Assembly (NCBI RefSeq): GCF_025024155.1
Contig: NW_026251798.1
Span: 62,001-126,000, forward strand
Reading direction: 5' to 3'
DNA from: Gamsiella multidivaricata
Lineage: Eukaryota > Mortierellomycota > Mortierellomycetes > Mortierellales > Mortierellaceae
DNA length: 64,000 nt
Made by a program: the position numbers and the translations under genes. Of this stretch, positions 10,881 to 23,333 are shown piece after piece. The notes under the pieces are model-generated. The model had not been told where the DNA came from, made no database searches, and saw only the letters and a program-made list of their open reading frames with translations. How positions within the stretch are numbered: position 1 is the first letter of the stretch; each line of letters opens with the position of its first letter.

Positions 10881-11232
10881 GCCAGGTCGCTTGGATACAT
10901 CGTGGTTGGAGTGAACGAATACTACACGTCCAAGAAGTGTCCAACCTGCGAGCAGCAGGCTACACTGCTTAAATTGCGGCACTTCCATGCACCGCGATAT
11001 TATGGCAGGACACAACATATGCAATACGATACATGGCAATTTACTCCATCAAAAGCGACCGCTCTATCTTCAACCGGTGGATAAGGATGGGAGCTACCCT
11101 TGGATGCAAGATGCAAGACCGCACACAGAGGTCGGGGGCAGTAGCAACAGTAGCAGCAGTAGCGCAGTGGGACGAGAGCAAGGGCAAGGCAAGGGAGGAC
11201 GACTTTTTAGTGCCTTCAGTGACGTCATTTAA
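10881..11232 (+). pseudogene. Fragment resembling the C-terminus of a Fanzor (eukaryotic TnpB-like) protein
   Basis: The plus strand reads ARSLGYIVVGVNEYYTSKKC then PTCE. This matches the start of the TnpB/Fanzor zinc ribbon: a Tyr/Thr-Ser-Lys-x-Cys-Pro-x-Cys pattern after a beta strand. Between about 10941 and 10974 the frame shifts. The second frame then reads NCGTSMHRDIMAGHN, which fits the second Cys pair and the last RuvC motif (Arg-Asp followed by Ala and Asn-Ile). It continues ICNTIHGNLLHQKRPLYLQP and a Ser-rich tail to a stop at 11232. The earlier RuvC motifs and the whole N-terminal half are absent upstream on this strand. It is therefore a dead 3' fragment. Family assignment is by motif and from memory of fungal homologues, not by search. 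Confidence 0.55.
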
Positions 11233-11331
11233 GCGAGAAGCGCTGACTGCTTCTAACCCATTCCTACCTCCCTCCATCACCCCATCACCCTTTGTTTCAT
11301 CCTCCATTACTCACTTACACATCTGTACACC

Positions 11332-12349
11332 ATGGTACTTCCTTCTGCCTTTCTGAATCCTTAAGCCTACCCTTTCGACAAGCCTGCTACTGACACCCAT
11401 TTTTTTTCCTTTCACGCTCGCGGATGACTAGTCCAACACTCTTCGACCATACCTCAATGCTGTTCGCCAGACACTCACTGCCGCCATGTGTCTGGAGAAC
11501 TTCTCGTCCCAGGTTGCTGAGCGCCACAACAAGCCCGAAGTCGAGGCAAGGTATGCGACGATGGAAGGAGGATACGAATCGTACTTTGAAGTCATTTACG
11601 ACCGCGCATGATATAGCTTGGAGCGACAATACAACAGGGTGATTAATCCGTTGGACTCGGCGCGAACGCAGCAGCAGCGAAGGGCTACTCTAATGCCTTA
11701 GTAGCATATTCAAATCTTGCGGCAGGCTTCGCTGTAACGCTCAATTTACTTACGCATGCACTATGGGAAACACGTTAGGGCGTCCAAGGAAGTTCTTCTC
11801 AACCCTGTCGTCATCAGCAGAAATGATAAGGAGCGCGTCTTGATTGAAACATCCGTCAACTCTTTGCGCGTCAGCATTGCGATCAAACAAGCAGATGAGA
11901 TCGAGCGGATCTTGGCCCACAAGTTCACGCGCTTCTTGACGCAGCGCGCAGAGAGCTTTGTGATCCTTCGCAGGAAACCAATAGAGGTAAAGGGCAGGAT
12001 TATTAGCTCGGGCGCGATGCAAGCTCTTATACTTAATTTGGATGTCCGTTCTAACATTTTTTTTACGGCTATTTTGGAATGGTGATTTTCCAGGGATATG
12101 ATATCTCGTTCTTAATCACGAACGCACACACGGAGCTGATGTATAAGCACAAGCTAGTGGACTTTATCATTCAGTTCATGGAGGAGGTCGACAAAGAGAT
12201 CAGCGAGATGAAGTTGAGTCTCAATGCCCGTGCTCGTATCGTTTCTGAGTCGTACTTGTCCCAGGTATGGCCTGCAGTAATGGCACAAAGTCTTCATTTC
12301 ATATCAAATAGCTGCTGAGAAGACGTTCTGCTCACTCAAGTCTTTCTAA
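11332..12349 (+). CDS. ARPC4: Arp2/3 complex subunit 4 (p20-ARC)
   Basis: This is a core subunit of the Arp2/3 complex, which nucleates branched actin networks in cortical patches during endocytosis. Exons are 11332-11334, 11432-11550, 11779-11986, 12094-12264 and probably 12341-12349, giving 169 residues, the normal family length. Conserved blocks are [68 protein letters not shown] and [20 protein letters not shown]. The first exon is the bare start codon ATG, followed at once by GTACTT. The last exon (Ser-Phe-stop) is inferred because the family ends two or three residues after this point; reading through the donor would instead add a 15-residue unrelated tail. Confidence 0.94.
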
Positions 12350-12644
12350 TGCTTTCATTGCGGCTGAATATAGTTTAACTAGATACCATCAAAGTAATAT
12401 CAAAACAGGATTTCAGGAGCGTACGAACAAGGAAGCAGTACGAGTGCCTTCAATTGATCCGACAACGTAGATTGTCAGTCCACATACAGCAACTAAAATT
12501 TATGATGCTCTGTTTATTCTACAGAACATGTCTTCTCTACTGGGTCTTCGTATTGAACATGGGTGTGCTGGATGATAATGAAATGAGTATATGACGTGTA
12601 TGTAAAAAGAAAATGAGAATGATGTAAATATGCACACTGATCCA

Positions 12645-13977
12645 TTAGGCAGTTGCTGTAGCCGTAGCGGCGCGATCTTGCAACTGATAATCATACAAGC
12701 GCACCAAATTGCGCTCGAGCATGGCGACGGTGACCTTGCCCACGGCAGGGACGTAGATCGCGGCCTTCTTCTTGATTTCATCGCCATCAAAATTCTTGAA
12801 AGTTGAAAAGTTGATGCAGACAGCACCGTCGCGGATCAGGTTTGAGGGGACCTTGTATGAGGGAGATGGGACGCCAGTGATAACAACGTCCGATAGAGGA
12901 AGGACATCTTCTAGCTTCAAGTCGGTTTCGCTGACCTAAAAAGGTACACATCGCAAAGAGACCATGGCAAGTTAATAAAACAATTCTTTGGTGATACCCT
13001 TCATGAGTCAGAGACAAAAACGTGGTCAAAAATTGGGACAACACGGGCAAAATATGATGGAGAGCAAGACATATGAATAATGACAGCAAAAGAAGAAACT
13101 CCCCACGATACCCAGCATTTACCTCGTGCTTTTTCAATTGAAGGCCGACACCACGATGGAACTCCTGGATGCCATTGATGTCGACAGAATAAACCTTGGC
13201 GCCGTCATTGGCAAGCAAAGCGGCCAAGGGACGGCCAACAATCTCGGAGCGGTTGATGATGGTGACAACCCTTCCGTGAAGGCGGTTGCCGTAGGGAAGA
13301 ATTCCATTGTAAACTCCGACATACTCCATGACCTTAACCAATCCCAAGGGAGTGCAAGGAATGATGCATTTCTTAGTCTGGGCCTGGTCCAAGAAGCGGA
13401 TGTTGTGGTACATGTTGTAGACATACTTGTGGTGAAGGCCCTCGACATCCTTGCTGACATCGACGACGTTTTGAAGATATTGATCCTGCGATAGAAAGAC
13501 AGCCGAATGCCGATATCGTCAGATTGATATCGCATAAAAGTGCAGCCAACCTGTTCGTCTGTTCGATCTTGCGTGTATGTGTATGTCTTCCTACCTGACG
13601 ATCACCAAATACGGGGTAGTACACCATGATGCCGTGGACGCCTTCATCTTGGTTCGCCTCGACGATCTTGTCCTCAAGGTCATTTCTGGAGCACTTTCTC
13701 AGCTCAAACTCGACCCCGGTCTCGGCGCAGGTCTTTGCGGTCCACTCAGCGTACTTTGCAGCGGCAGGGTCTTCGTTTGAAAGGAATCCAACGAGTTTTG
13801 GGCGGATGTTACGGTCCTTGATGGTCTTTTTTAATTCGTCTCTACAAAAATGCTTAATGGTTGGATTACCGTTCTTTTGTATTTATGATCTTAATTTATC
13901 CTCGATGCAATTGAAGGATGTATCTGTTACCTGTAAGAGGCCGAAATAGACTGAGCAAGAACGACTTTGCAGGACAT
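12645..13977 (-). CDS. MTD1: NAD-dependent 5,10-methylenetetrahydrofolate dehydrogenase
   Basis: This enzyme oxidises 5,10-methylene-THF to methenyl-THF with NAD+ in cytosolic one-carbon metabolism. It is the fungal monofunctional enzyme related to yeast Mtd1, not the C1-THF synthase. Exons are 13977-13931, 13841-13595, 13485-13123 and 12935-12645, giving 315 residues (yeast enzyme about 320). Family blocks are KLVGFLSNEDPAAAKYAEWT, DEGVHGIMVYYPVFGDRQ, CIIPCTPLGLVKVMEYV, the nucleotide-binding INRSEIVGRPLAALLANDGA and the C-terminal PAVGKVTVAMLERNLVRLY. The first exon holds only 15 codons plus two bases. A GA/CT-rich stretch lies about 75 bp upstream of the start. Confidence 0.95.
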
Positions 13978-14908
13978 GATTCAGAGTGTGCTTAGGGTGC
14001 GAGTGAAGGAAATGGAATGGCGAGGTCGAGGAAGCGATCAAGAAAAAAAAAAAGAGAGAGAGAGAGAGAGAGATCAGATCTCTTTTTACTCTATTTCCAA
14101 AATTGTTGTTCCCCGCAAAAAAAAATTCAATCCGCGCCGCTGGCTCCGATAGAGCGGTAACCCTCCCTGATTTTTTATCGTTTATTGGAATTAACTTACG
14201 GGTGTAAAGGTCTCCCTAATCTGTTGACTACAGATTAGTGCAGACTCGATATTGAGGACTCCTTTGCAGAAGTATAGAAACGTAATACTGCTTTATAGGC
14301 TTTATAGCTTGTGCGCAGCCGCGATGGAGATACCAACAGGTCTTCTGGACGGGGTGCGGTGCGGCGAACATGAGCCTCAGCAAGTACCGCTGCCATATTT
14401 GGGTGCAAGAGTGCACGTGGCGTGCGTCTGCGTCCTCGCAAATGCTGCAGCCCATCGATGTTTATCTGGACTTGATTTTTCAAGTAGAAGCAGACGATGC
14501 CATCAATTCATCCACTCCACCGCACCTCGCTGCATCCATTGAAATCCGCAAGGACCAAGGAGCACATTGCAACCAAAAGGTTCATCCAAGTTTCATCATT
14601 CAAAGGTGAGTTGTCTTTTTTTGTACAGATCAACATCAACACTTCGCTTGCGATGAAATATCATTTTGCCGCCATTACTGATCGGACAAGCGTGCCCTCT
14701 CCTGCTGCCCATCGTGGTATAATATTTCTTCTTTCACTATTACCGCTTATAATTACAACGGACATTGTGATTTACTGCGATACGATAACAGGAGTTGCGC
14801 ACACATTTTTCACCCTCAATACCTACCAACTGCCTGCTTCCCCAGTACCTCAACGTCGGCCGATTTTCCAACATAAGCCCCTCCAAGGATCTACGTGTAG
14901 CCGCTTCT
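13978..14908. other. Divergent intergenic region between MTD1 and BRE1
   Basis: About 930 bp separate the two divergent start codons, so promoters for both should lie here. It holds a poly-A/GA tract at 14041-14073. Short open frames on both strands around 14228-14540 are unlike any family I know, and I treat them as chance. Confidence 0.5.
14041..14073. repeat. A-run and (GA)n microsatellite
   Basis: A run of A followed by about ten GA units, 64-96 bp upstream of the MTD1 start. Read on the MTD1 strand it is a pyrimidine (TC) tract. Confidence 0.85.
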
Positions 14909-17900
14909 ATGGAAGACAGAAGCATCCGTAAGCGCAAGCTTACAGACGAAGCTGCTGCGCTTCCTGTTGAGGGTGTCTCTTCCGTCGCCATGGACTCCGC
15001 CGGTACTGGCCTCGTGGCCGTCAACCCTCTGCAAAAGAAGAACAAGTTTCCAGGAAACGATAGCAGCAGTAGGAATTCACTCTACAGTAGCCATGGCAAG
15101 GATACCTCAACCTCCATGTCAGCAACTGAGGTATGGACAAATGCCACAATCTTTTTATACCTTTCCCTTGTCCTTTCTTCTTTGTTTTTTGTCTCTGCCT
15201 GCCTTTTTCGCAGGCGTTTTCCATATCAGCGGTGCTTACGAGAGCTGAAACCCAGTCATTGCCTTTATCAGTATTCCTCACCACAAGAGCATGAAGACGT
15301 CTGGGAGGAGGAGGAGGAGGGGGAGGGCATTATTGTTGACATTCTGTCCTTTCTTTGCAATGGTAGAAGAAAATGAGTATTTTGCTCATACCCCATAATG
15401 ACACCAGTTGGTTGTGATTTTCCTCAACAGTTGCTTGTATGCGCAGGACATGGACAAGCGCACAGGGATTTTATTTTTATTTTTATTTTTTTTATTGTAT
15501 GATTTATGGCCTAAGCTCTCTAATCAGTAGTTTCGTTATTGCTGCTGATGGAGCAACTAAGCGAATGAAAACTGCTTTGCCTAATATTTGACCCCTATTG
15601 ACATTTTGTGGTTATAGGAAGTATTACTCAACTTTCAAAAGGACGCGATATGGAGGCAGATGCAGGAATACAAGCGGGAATGCTTGAGGACACAAGAGAG
15701 GATCGCACAGCTGAACGACAAGCAAGTCGACTATGAGTCCCATCTTAGTACAGTCGACGTCTATTGGAGCAAGGTAGGCATCATTGTCAAACAACCTCGA
15801 TCTACGGGTTATATTTTCTCTTCCACTTCTCAAAGCTGACTATTAACGTAATTTATTACTTCTCAACAATTAGTTATTGCAAGATTTGAAACTGATTTTG
15901 ACCAGGGTCGATATTCGTGTAGACGCAAAGGACCTCGTATTACAAGGTATACATTCATCCTCGCACTTCACATCGTTTTCTGGATCAACTGAAATCTTTG
16001 AGTTTGACCGCAATATTCTTGGCATCTCTTGTCATAGATGGCACCAACTTTGCATCATATCTACTCAATAGACCTGAAAGGGACAAACAGCGCCGTAATA
16101 TCAACAACTTAACCGCAGCCGCCCTCAAGCCTACATTAGAGAAGCGCTCACAGTACACCAAGGAGATTGTCATAAAATTACTTCAGATTATCGAGGAATG
16201 GAGCGAACAACGCGACTCTTTCTGGAATTCTCTCCTTAATACGGGTAAGCTACTTGTAAAATATCTGGTCTTTCGCCTACACGCTGCATTTCAATCGAAG
16301 ACTCACAGCTAACATACAGCATCCATCTTCATTAAGACCCGGCAGTAAAAGAAAGTGCAGTGGTGCGAGAATTAATGCAGGAGCATGACAAAATAGCAGC
16401 ACTCTACAAAAAACAGCAGGCGGATATTAATCAACTACAGATCCAATGCCACGGATTCACAGATCAAGTGTTGCGCCTGAAGGATGAGCTCGAGATGACG
16501 AAAACTCGGCTTGAGGAGGCAGCCGAGAACTTGGAGGATTCAAAGGAGAAGCTGCGCCGAGTGGAAAAGAGCCTTGATCGCGAGAAGAGTATCATTGTTT
16601 CTGCGGTGACGTCAGGCGAGATCTTTGGAGAGAACTATGGTGGAACGCCGGATGTGGTCTCGCCATCTTCAGGACCTATGATCTCCAAAAGCGAGGCTCA
16701 CGATGCTTCTCACGATGAGCTGCTGCAGCACCGAGAGCTCGCAATGGCGCGTTTAATGGAACTGGAGGAGATGAAGATACAAAGGATTCAATTCCGGAAC
16801 GAACTGGATTCACTTAAGTCACAATTCAACCATATTCCGGACGAAAGAGTTCAGGACTCTCAACTCGTCAAATCGCTCCTCAGTCAGATGCAGTATGCAC
16901 GGAACGATGCTGAACACTACCGAAACGAGGCAACCAAGCTGAAGGTGGACCTGGAGGAGCTCTATCTTTCACGCAGGAAGTTCATGGAGAACCTCGAAAT
17001 GGAAGAGAAAAGTCGAAGGGCGGCACTGGAGGGCGAGCTCAAGAAGTTGGAGAGTGATATTTCTCGGCTGCGGGACAGTCGCGATCGATTCCAGCAAATG
17101 TATGAGGCTAGATGTACAAAGGACGATTATGAGATGCAGCAGAATCAGGAGATCCGGAAGATTGCGAACACGAGAAAGGTATGTACTGTGCTTTACCAAC
17201 TTTTATGATGAAAGGAAAGTATGCCGATTGAATCTCACCAACACGGTTGCGTATTCATCAATACAGGATCGCATTACAACCTTGGCTACGGATATCCAAC
17301 GTCTACAGATCATGCTGGCTGCTAACACTGGTGACAAGGATGCATTTGCATTTTATCTCAATGGACCGACCGACAAGTCGTTTTTGGATGATCTTCGCAA
17401 CAAGCTGAGGAATTCCGAGGAGCAGATCAAGGCACTCAACGTTGAGTTGGAGGCATCCAAAGAAGCGGCGTCGCATTTACGCGAACTGGGGAAAGCCACC
17501 CTTTCAGAAAAGCATCTGAAAGTGCAGGTGAAGGAGCTAACGACCAAGCTGACCGAGTTCGAGAATCTGATTGGCAACAACACAAAAGATCCAGTCAAGG
17601 CGCTAATGGCGAATATCGAGGCAAAGGATGAAACCATTCGGGTGCTGGAACAGAAGGTGCAGGCCCACGAAGCAGTTCAGGCGCCACTGCTGAATGAACT
17701 GCATACGGTCGCAACGGCTTGGGGTCAACTGGAAGAGGCGACTTCACGCAAGGTGATTGATTTGGCGCAAAAGGAAGACCTGATTTACAAATTGCTTTCG
17801 GACAAGACACGACAGGAGTCCAAGTGTAACCTTTTGATCCGCGCCAAGGATGCAAGTGCGAACATGACAGCGGTGATGAAGCGACAGTCAGATATGCAGC

Positions 17901-18529
17901 TGGATCAGATTCGAAAGCTGGAGGAGCGTGAAAAGAACCTCAATATGCAAATGGTAGGCAGAGTAACGGCATGGATTTCAAAAGGAGCATATTACGAATT
18001 CACGGTGTTTTCGTTTTGACAAACGGTGCCAATTTCTTCGTTTTCTCACTAGGCTACGCTGGAGAGGGAGCAGACACTGTTGAATAGCAGCGTAGCGTTG
18101 CATAAAACGAAAGTGCAGGAGTATACTCAACAAAATGCAGGATTCAAAGAGAAATATGCACGACAGGAGGAGCGGCTGGACGAGCTGCAGACGATGCTGA
18201 AGGAGCGGACAGAAGCCTATGAGAACGAAGCCCATGCACGGAGGCGGCTGGTGGAAGAGACTGAGGCGATGAAACGCAAGATTGAGGAGCAGGCGAAGGC
18301 GGAAGCAAGCTCGGGAGAGCATTCGGAAGCAGCGAAGCAGGCGGCGCGATACTTGAAGCTGCTGAAGTGTCCGTCGTGCGATGTCAACTTCAAGTCGCAT
18401 GTGATTCTGCGGTGCATGCATGTGTTCTGCAAGCCCTGCATGGATAACCAGCTTGAGTACCGCCAACGAAAGTGTCCGACCTGCCGCGAGAACTTTGGCG
18501 CAAAGGACGTGAAGGAGATCTATCTCTAA
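14909..18529 (+). CDS. BRE1: E3 ubiquitin ligase BRE1 (histone H2B ubiquitination)
   Basis: This RING ligase works with the E2 Rad6 to monoubiquitinate histone H2B on transcribed chromatin, which promotes H3K4 and H3K79 methylation. Exons are 14909-15130, 15618-15773, 15874-15946, 16038-16244, 16346-17178, 17267-17953 and 18053-18529, giving 884 residues with every phase consistent. An N-terminal part with a basic KRKLTDE patch precedes the Rad6-binding-like region (LLNFQKDAIWRQMQEYKREC). Long coiled coil follows over most of the protein. The C-terminal C3HC4 RING reads CPSCDVNFKSH, then RCMHVFCKPC, then CPTCRENFG, and the protein ends DVKEIYL as in RNF20/RNF40. The first intron, 487 bp, is the longest. 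Confidence 0.96.
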
Positions 18530-18756
18530 AGCGCTGGAAAAAAGCAATCAATTGTCCTTTTTTTTTTTTTTTTTTTTTTTTCCTTTCATTATATATTTCT
18601 TACTCTTGATCTCTTTTTTGTATTTTCTTTTCGTTTTACTTTCTTCCATTTTCATGTAACATTACGTTCTTGTACCAAAATCACCTCTAAACTCCACCCC
18701 CTAATAAAGAGCTTTATGACGATAATGTATGTATGGTACGCTCTTTGCTGTATTTT

Positions 18757-21700
18757 CTATGGCTGCTGGCTGCCTGTCGTAGTCTCTGTGGTTGCATTGA
18801 TCGAGGTTGAGATTGTGGTCGCGGCAGAGCTGGCTACAGAGGACGACAAAATCGTGGTGAGCATAGGATCGTACCATTGTTTGTAGACCTGAGCATTGTA
18901 CTTTGTCAAAAACCGGATCTGCACCGCCAGGGCCTCAAGCTCGCTCGCTAGACTGCCTAATCCCATCTTATTCAGATCCGCCCGATCGAGCATCGCCCCC
19001 GCTCGTCGTTCCCCCGCAGCATTCGTTGTCGAGATTGGGATGGTCGTCAGCATAAAGTATCCGATCGTCTGGCGGACACGCTGTGAGAGGACCGTGTACA
19101 GGGTACTTTCAAAGGAAATGGCGCGCACGAGCGTGTGACGGATATATTTCTTTTGGTCCTCCGACAGTAGTAATTGTGCTGCAGATGTCGTTGCTGTAGT
19201 CGAGAAGTGGGATGCCGATGCCGATGCCGATGCCGATGGTGAAATAGAACGTCCCCGTGCCGCCAAGAGTAGGGCCTTCTCCTTGGCCTCAATGATCGCC
19301 TCCGTCAACTGTTCCTGCGAAGTGCTGGGGTTCTCAATCAGTTTCAGAAGTGTTTCCTTTAGCTCATGTTGCTCCTGGTCCTTAAGCGTGGGCGCAACAT
19401 TCAGCGAGACGTTCAACATGACCGCGACCAGAGCCAGTCCTTGCACCTCGTTCTGGTACCGCATCAGACGCTCCCGATCTAATGCCAGGGTCGCAGGCAA
19501 GTAGTCTCGGTCCTCGCGATCGAAATGTCTCTTCGAAAAAATGAGATCGAGCATGCCCTGAACAAGAACCTCGTAATATCTATTGTTGGTCCTGTGACTC
19601 TGGGCACTGCTTGCCCCCTCTCCGTGTTCTCCACCCTCGACTGAAGATATCGCTGACGGAGTCGATGATGAGGATGGTGACGGTGATAAGAACGTGGAGC
19701 TGGTCGAGACTAATGAGGTTGAGGCTGGTTGGGGATGATTCACAACTGTATCCTGAAGCCATGCCCGAGTCGAGTCTAAAGATACCTCATCTTTGTCCAA
19801 AGATTTCCTGAACGCCTCCTGCTCGTATGGAATCGCCTGCTTTTCCAACCTAGGTCGGGCCACCGTCAGCCGGAAGTTCGCCATATCCAACATCATCACC
19901 TCCAAGAGCTCAAGAATATCCTGCAACACCGAAACAAGATCCCTGAGCGAAGCAGATGCTGCTGAGTAAGCCGAAGCCGCAGTCGAGGTGTCAACTGAGG
20001 ATTGCTCGAAAGGGTTCTGTATAACCGTTTGACTCAAGTCCTGCTGAATCTGGCGGACCTTGGGGTCCCGCACTGGCGCACATAGCCTACTCATCAAGGT
20101 CAATACGCTCTCGAGCGCTCCCTTGATATCATACACCTTCCTGTCGACTTGCTGTTGTACAAACTCCAGATCGAACGACTCAGACACTTGGACGGCCATA
20201 GCTGACTCGGCAGGGATCATATCCAACAACTGCTCGCGAATCGTCGTCAATAAGGATGGGATCCACTTGCCCAAATTTCCTTGCTGAGCGTCTTCACGGA
20301 TCTTGTCAAAGTATGCCTTTGTCGCCATCGCTCGGACCTGCGCCTCCAGACTTTGTGAGACCTGTGGTGCATCTGCTGTGTTCTTGTCTTTTCCTTGTCC
20401 CGATGATGATGATGAACCTGGAGCATCAAGTGGTCGGCGGGGTTCGATTTTGAATTCAGTATCGAGAGCCAACTCATGAATCAGTTGAAGGTTTGTCCAC
20501 TTGCTTGGCTTCTTCAATCCTACCGGCACTGCGCTTAAGATGTCTTGCGATCCAGATGAAGTCTCCTCCTTGGCAGCGGCATTACTACCGGTGGCGGCGG
20601 GCTTCGAGACGGCGGGCTTCTTCGCCTTCGGTTTCTGATCCGCGGCTGATTTGTTTTTGTTTGCCATCGATGTTGATTCTGCAGGGGCCGGTTCCGGGAG
20701 AGTCTGAATGTCATTACTAGTGCTGACATGTTCCGTTGAAGCTATCTCAGAATCCGAACTAGAAACGGAAACAACTCTCTGTCGCTTCTTAACCACGTGG
20801 TTGGCTCCTGTGGAGGATGTGGTAGATGGCGGTGCTGCTGATATTGATTCAATTGAGTCCGGATTGTTATTTGAGGATAGAGCGTTTGATGCCGTGTCTG
20901 GCGCTGTTGTGTTCACAAAATTTGCAAAAACAGCGTCCAATCTGGCTGCGCCCTCCGGTCCTGCCAATTGACCTGCTTTTGCTCGAAGATCTCTGCGCTG
21001 CTCCTCGATTCTAGGTTCCCATTCGAGGCGAGCCGAGGAATCGCCCTGGACTGTGCGCCATAGAGATTCGATCTGCTGGGCGTGATCCAATAGTGTCTGC
21101 AACAGTCGTTTGGCATCCTTGTCCTTCCATGCTTCAAAGAAATTGTAGTAGCTGGTCCATGCCCTGTCAAAGTCGCGAAGGAGTTCAGCATGGCGCTGTT
21201 GATGCTGGTCTTTGGGGATTCCCTGTGTAGGGTTCGGGGAAGAGGAGGGTTCATCTTGGTGAGAACTCTTATTCGGATGCAAGTTGGCGGAAAGCCATGT
21301 CTGAAGTGCCTCGAGGAGTGCCTTGGAGGACTCGACCAGGGATTCAAATGCAGGGTCGGCGCTCAGGCCCGTTGGGCGATCAGCTGCTGCTGCTGGCTGG
21401 GAAGTGGGGAATGTGTCGGCGGTGTTCATTGAGAATGTAGATGCAAGCAGGAACGAGGAACGAGAGATGAGCGTAAAGAAATGAGAAAAAGGAAAACAGA
21501 ATGAGTGGTCAAAAAATAGAACCCGCTGATCTATTAGAGCGTCAAATCGAATTATGACAAATACAAAGGACAAGAATAAATCGTTCTTTTTCAAGAGCAC
21601 ATTGGCATTAATAAATATACAGTCATCGACTTTACCTCTTCAGGAGATCGAATCTGGCTTGGGTGCGCGAGGATCATATACATGCTCAAGAACACTCGTG

Positions 21701-23333
21701 CTGAATTCTTGAACACACGCCTCGGTCGTTGCTCGTTCGCAAGGGTATCCACCTGCACCAGCTGCGATGAGTACTTGAGCAGTCGCAGTGTCGCCTGAAT
21801 CAGGTTCTTGTTCGTGTGCAACAGTCGTGCCAGCTCATTGAATCCCATGGCCAGCACACGCTCGTGCGATCCGCCGATTGCCTTCATGTATTCACTCGCA
21901 GCCTTTTGGACCAACCGCTGCCTAATCTTTCGCTGCGCCCAGATGGTCATTCGCTCAAGTCCTGCTTCGGATCGGACTATGCTAGGATCAATGTCAGTGT
22001 CCATATCGCTGCTCCTGTGATCGGTCTCCGGTTTTTCATGACGACTAGCATTACCGCTGTTGCTATCCTCCAGAATGGCCGTACTATTGCCATTCGCGGC
22101 TGTCGATGGCGAAATCGTCGTACATTTCGGGGTCATGCTGGTCAAGTGCTTCTTGTTCGTGTGGGTCATGTTGACGAGGCTATTTTTAGCCAAACCATGT
22201 TGTCGTTGTTGCCCATGTCCTTCATGTCCTTGACCACTGTTGTTGTTATTACTGTTATTGTTGTTGCTATTGTCGCTGTCGCGTGCAATGGCTGTCTTTG
22301 TCCTCATGGCAGTATCTTTTTTTACAGTTGATGATGATGAGGTAAGGACTCTTGCTGCTCTGCCCGTCGCTGCTCTGGAAACTATAGCAGTACCAGAACT
22401 TACAGTAGCACTGGTACTGACATTGGCGATAGTCGAACTCTTACGGCGAAATCTCCTCGAAGGATCGTTCTCAATTGCAGCTTCCAAATATGCGTTTCTC
22501 CTTGCCATGGCCCTGACCATTTTTTGCTCGAGCTCATCACGCGCCCTGTGCTGTCGTAGCTCCTGCTGCGTGCGCTGTCGATGGACCACGCGCTGGACAT
22601 GATCGACCCGCTCTCCTGCAGATAGTCGACGCTCCATCAAGAAATGTGTTCGACTTCTGGCTGCTGACTCGGTTCGTTCCCACAGTCGCTGCTCCAACTC
22701 CCACATGTATTGACGGTACTGCTGCTGATCCAGCTTGAAAACATTGTTTCGGTCATTGTTGTCATCATCGTAATCTATGTCCTCGTCCAGAGTATCGGCC
22801 TCGTCAAGCGACATGTCGGATGCATCCATAGGGAGCGGCTGTTGCAGCTGCAGCTGTTGGCGCTGTCGGAGACGCATACGTCGACTCTGCATGTACTTTT
22901 TGAGATGGGCTCGACGAGCCTCCGTGTTGAAAGGTTCGAATCCGGCTGAGTAGTGCTCGCTCAGCGGATCATGGGTGGCCGTATGGTAACTGAGGTAGGC
23001 CGAGTGAGAATTGGTTGATTTCATAAGACCATGTTTGCCTCTGACTCTGGAAGTGGCAGGTCGTCTCCAGCTCATACAATAGTTGTTGCGGGAGCGAGAG
23101 GATGGGTGACGATGCTTGCTTCTGGAAATGGAGAAGTGTTTGAAGATGGCGGTGGTGTGGTGGAGCTGCTGCGGCTGCAGTGGTTTAGTGTCGCTGGACG
23201 AAATGGTGGCAACATGTTGGCTTCCCAATGTGCCATTTTGTTGAGCGATAGTAGGGACCCTTGCTGGCGGAAGAGGTTGATTGTGCTCCAGATGGATGAA
23301 GCTTGGGACGGCGTTGTAGGCAGGACTGGGCAT
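18757..23333 (-). CDS. TCP11-domain protein (Sok1 family)
   Basis: Two long open frames form one gene. Exon 1 is 23333-21636 and exon 2 is 21396-18757, joined by a 239-bp intron with a GTAAAG donor and CAG acceptor in phase 0; the product is about 1445 residues. Exon 1 has Gln-, Arg- and Asn-rich low complexity and ends with RVFLSMYMILAHPSQIRSPE, which matches the start of the T-complex 11 region in plant and fungal homologues. Exon 2 carries the rest: LVESSKALLEALQTWL, then LTLMSRLCAPVRDPKVRQIQ and DYLPATLALDRERLMRYQ. Yeast Sok1 is a high-copy suppressor of protein kinase A loss; the biochemical role is unknown. A (SA)n run from a GATGCC repeat lies near 19210. The alternative, two separate genes, would split the TCP11 region and is less likely. 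Confidence 0.85.

Noticed and set aside
14228..14483. Two overlapping Arg/His-rich open frames on the minus strand upstream of BRE1
   Set aside because: Overlapping frames of similar length, no motif and no splice support.
22925..22945. tRNA T-arm-like GGTTCGAATCC
   Set aside because: It lies within the coding exon of the TCP11 gene and no cloverleaf can be drawn around it.
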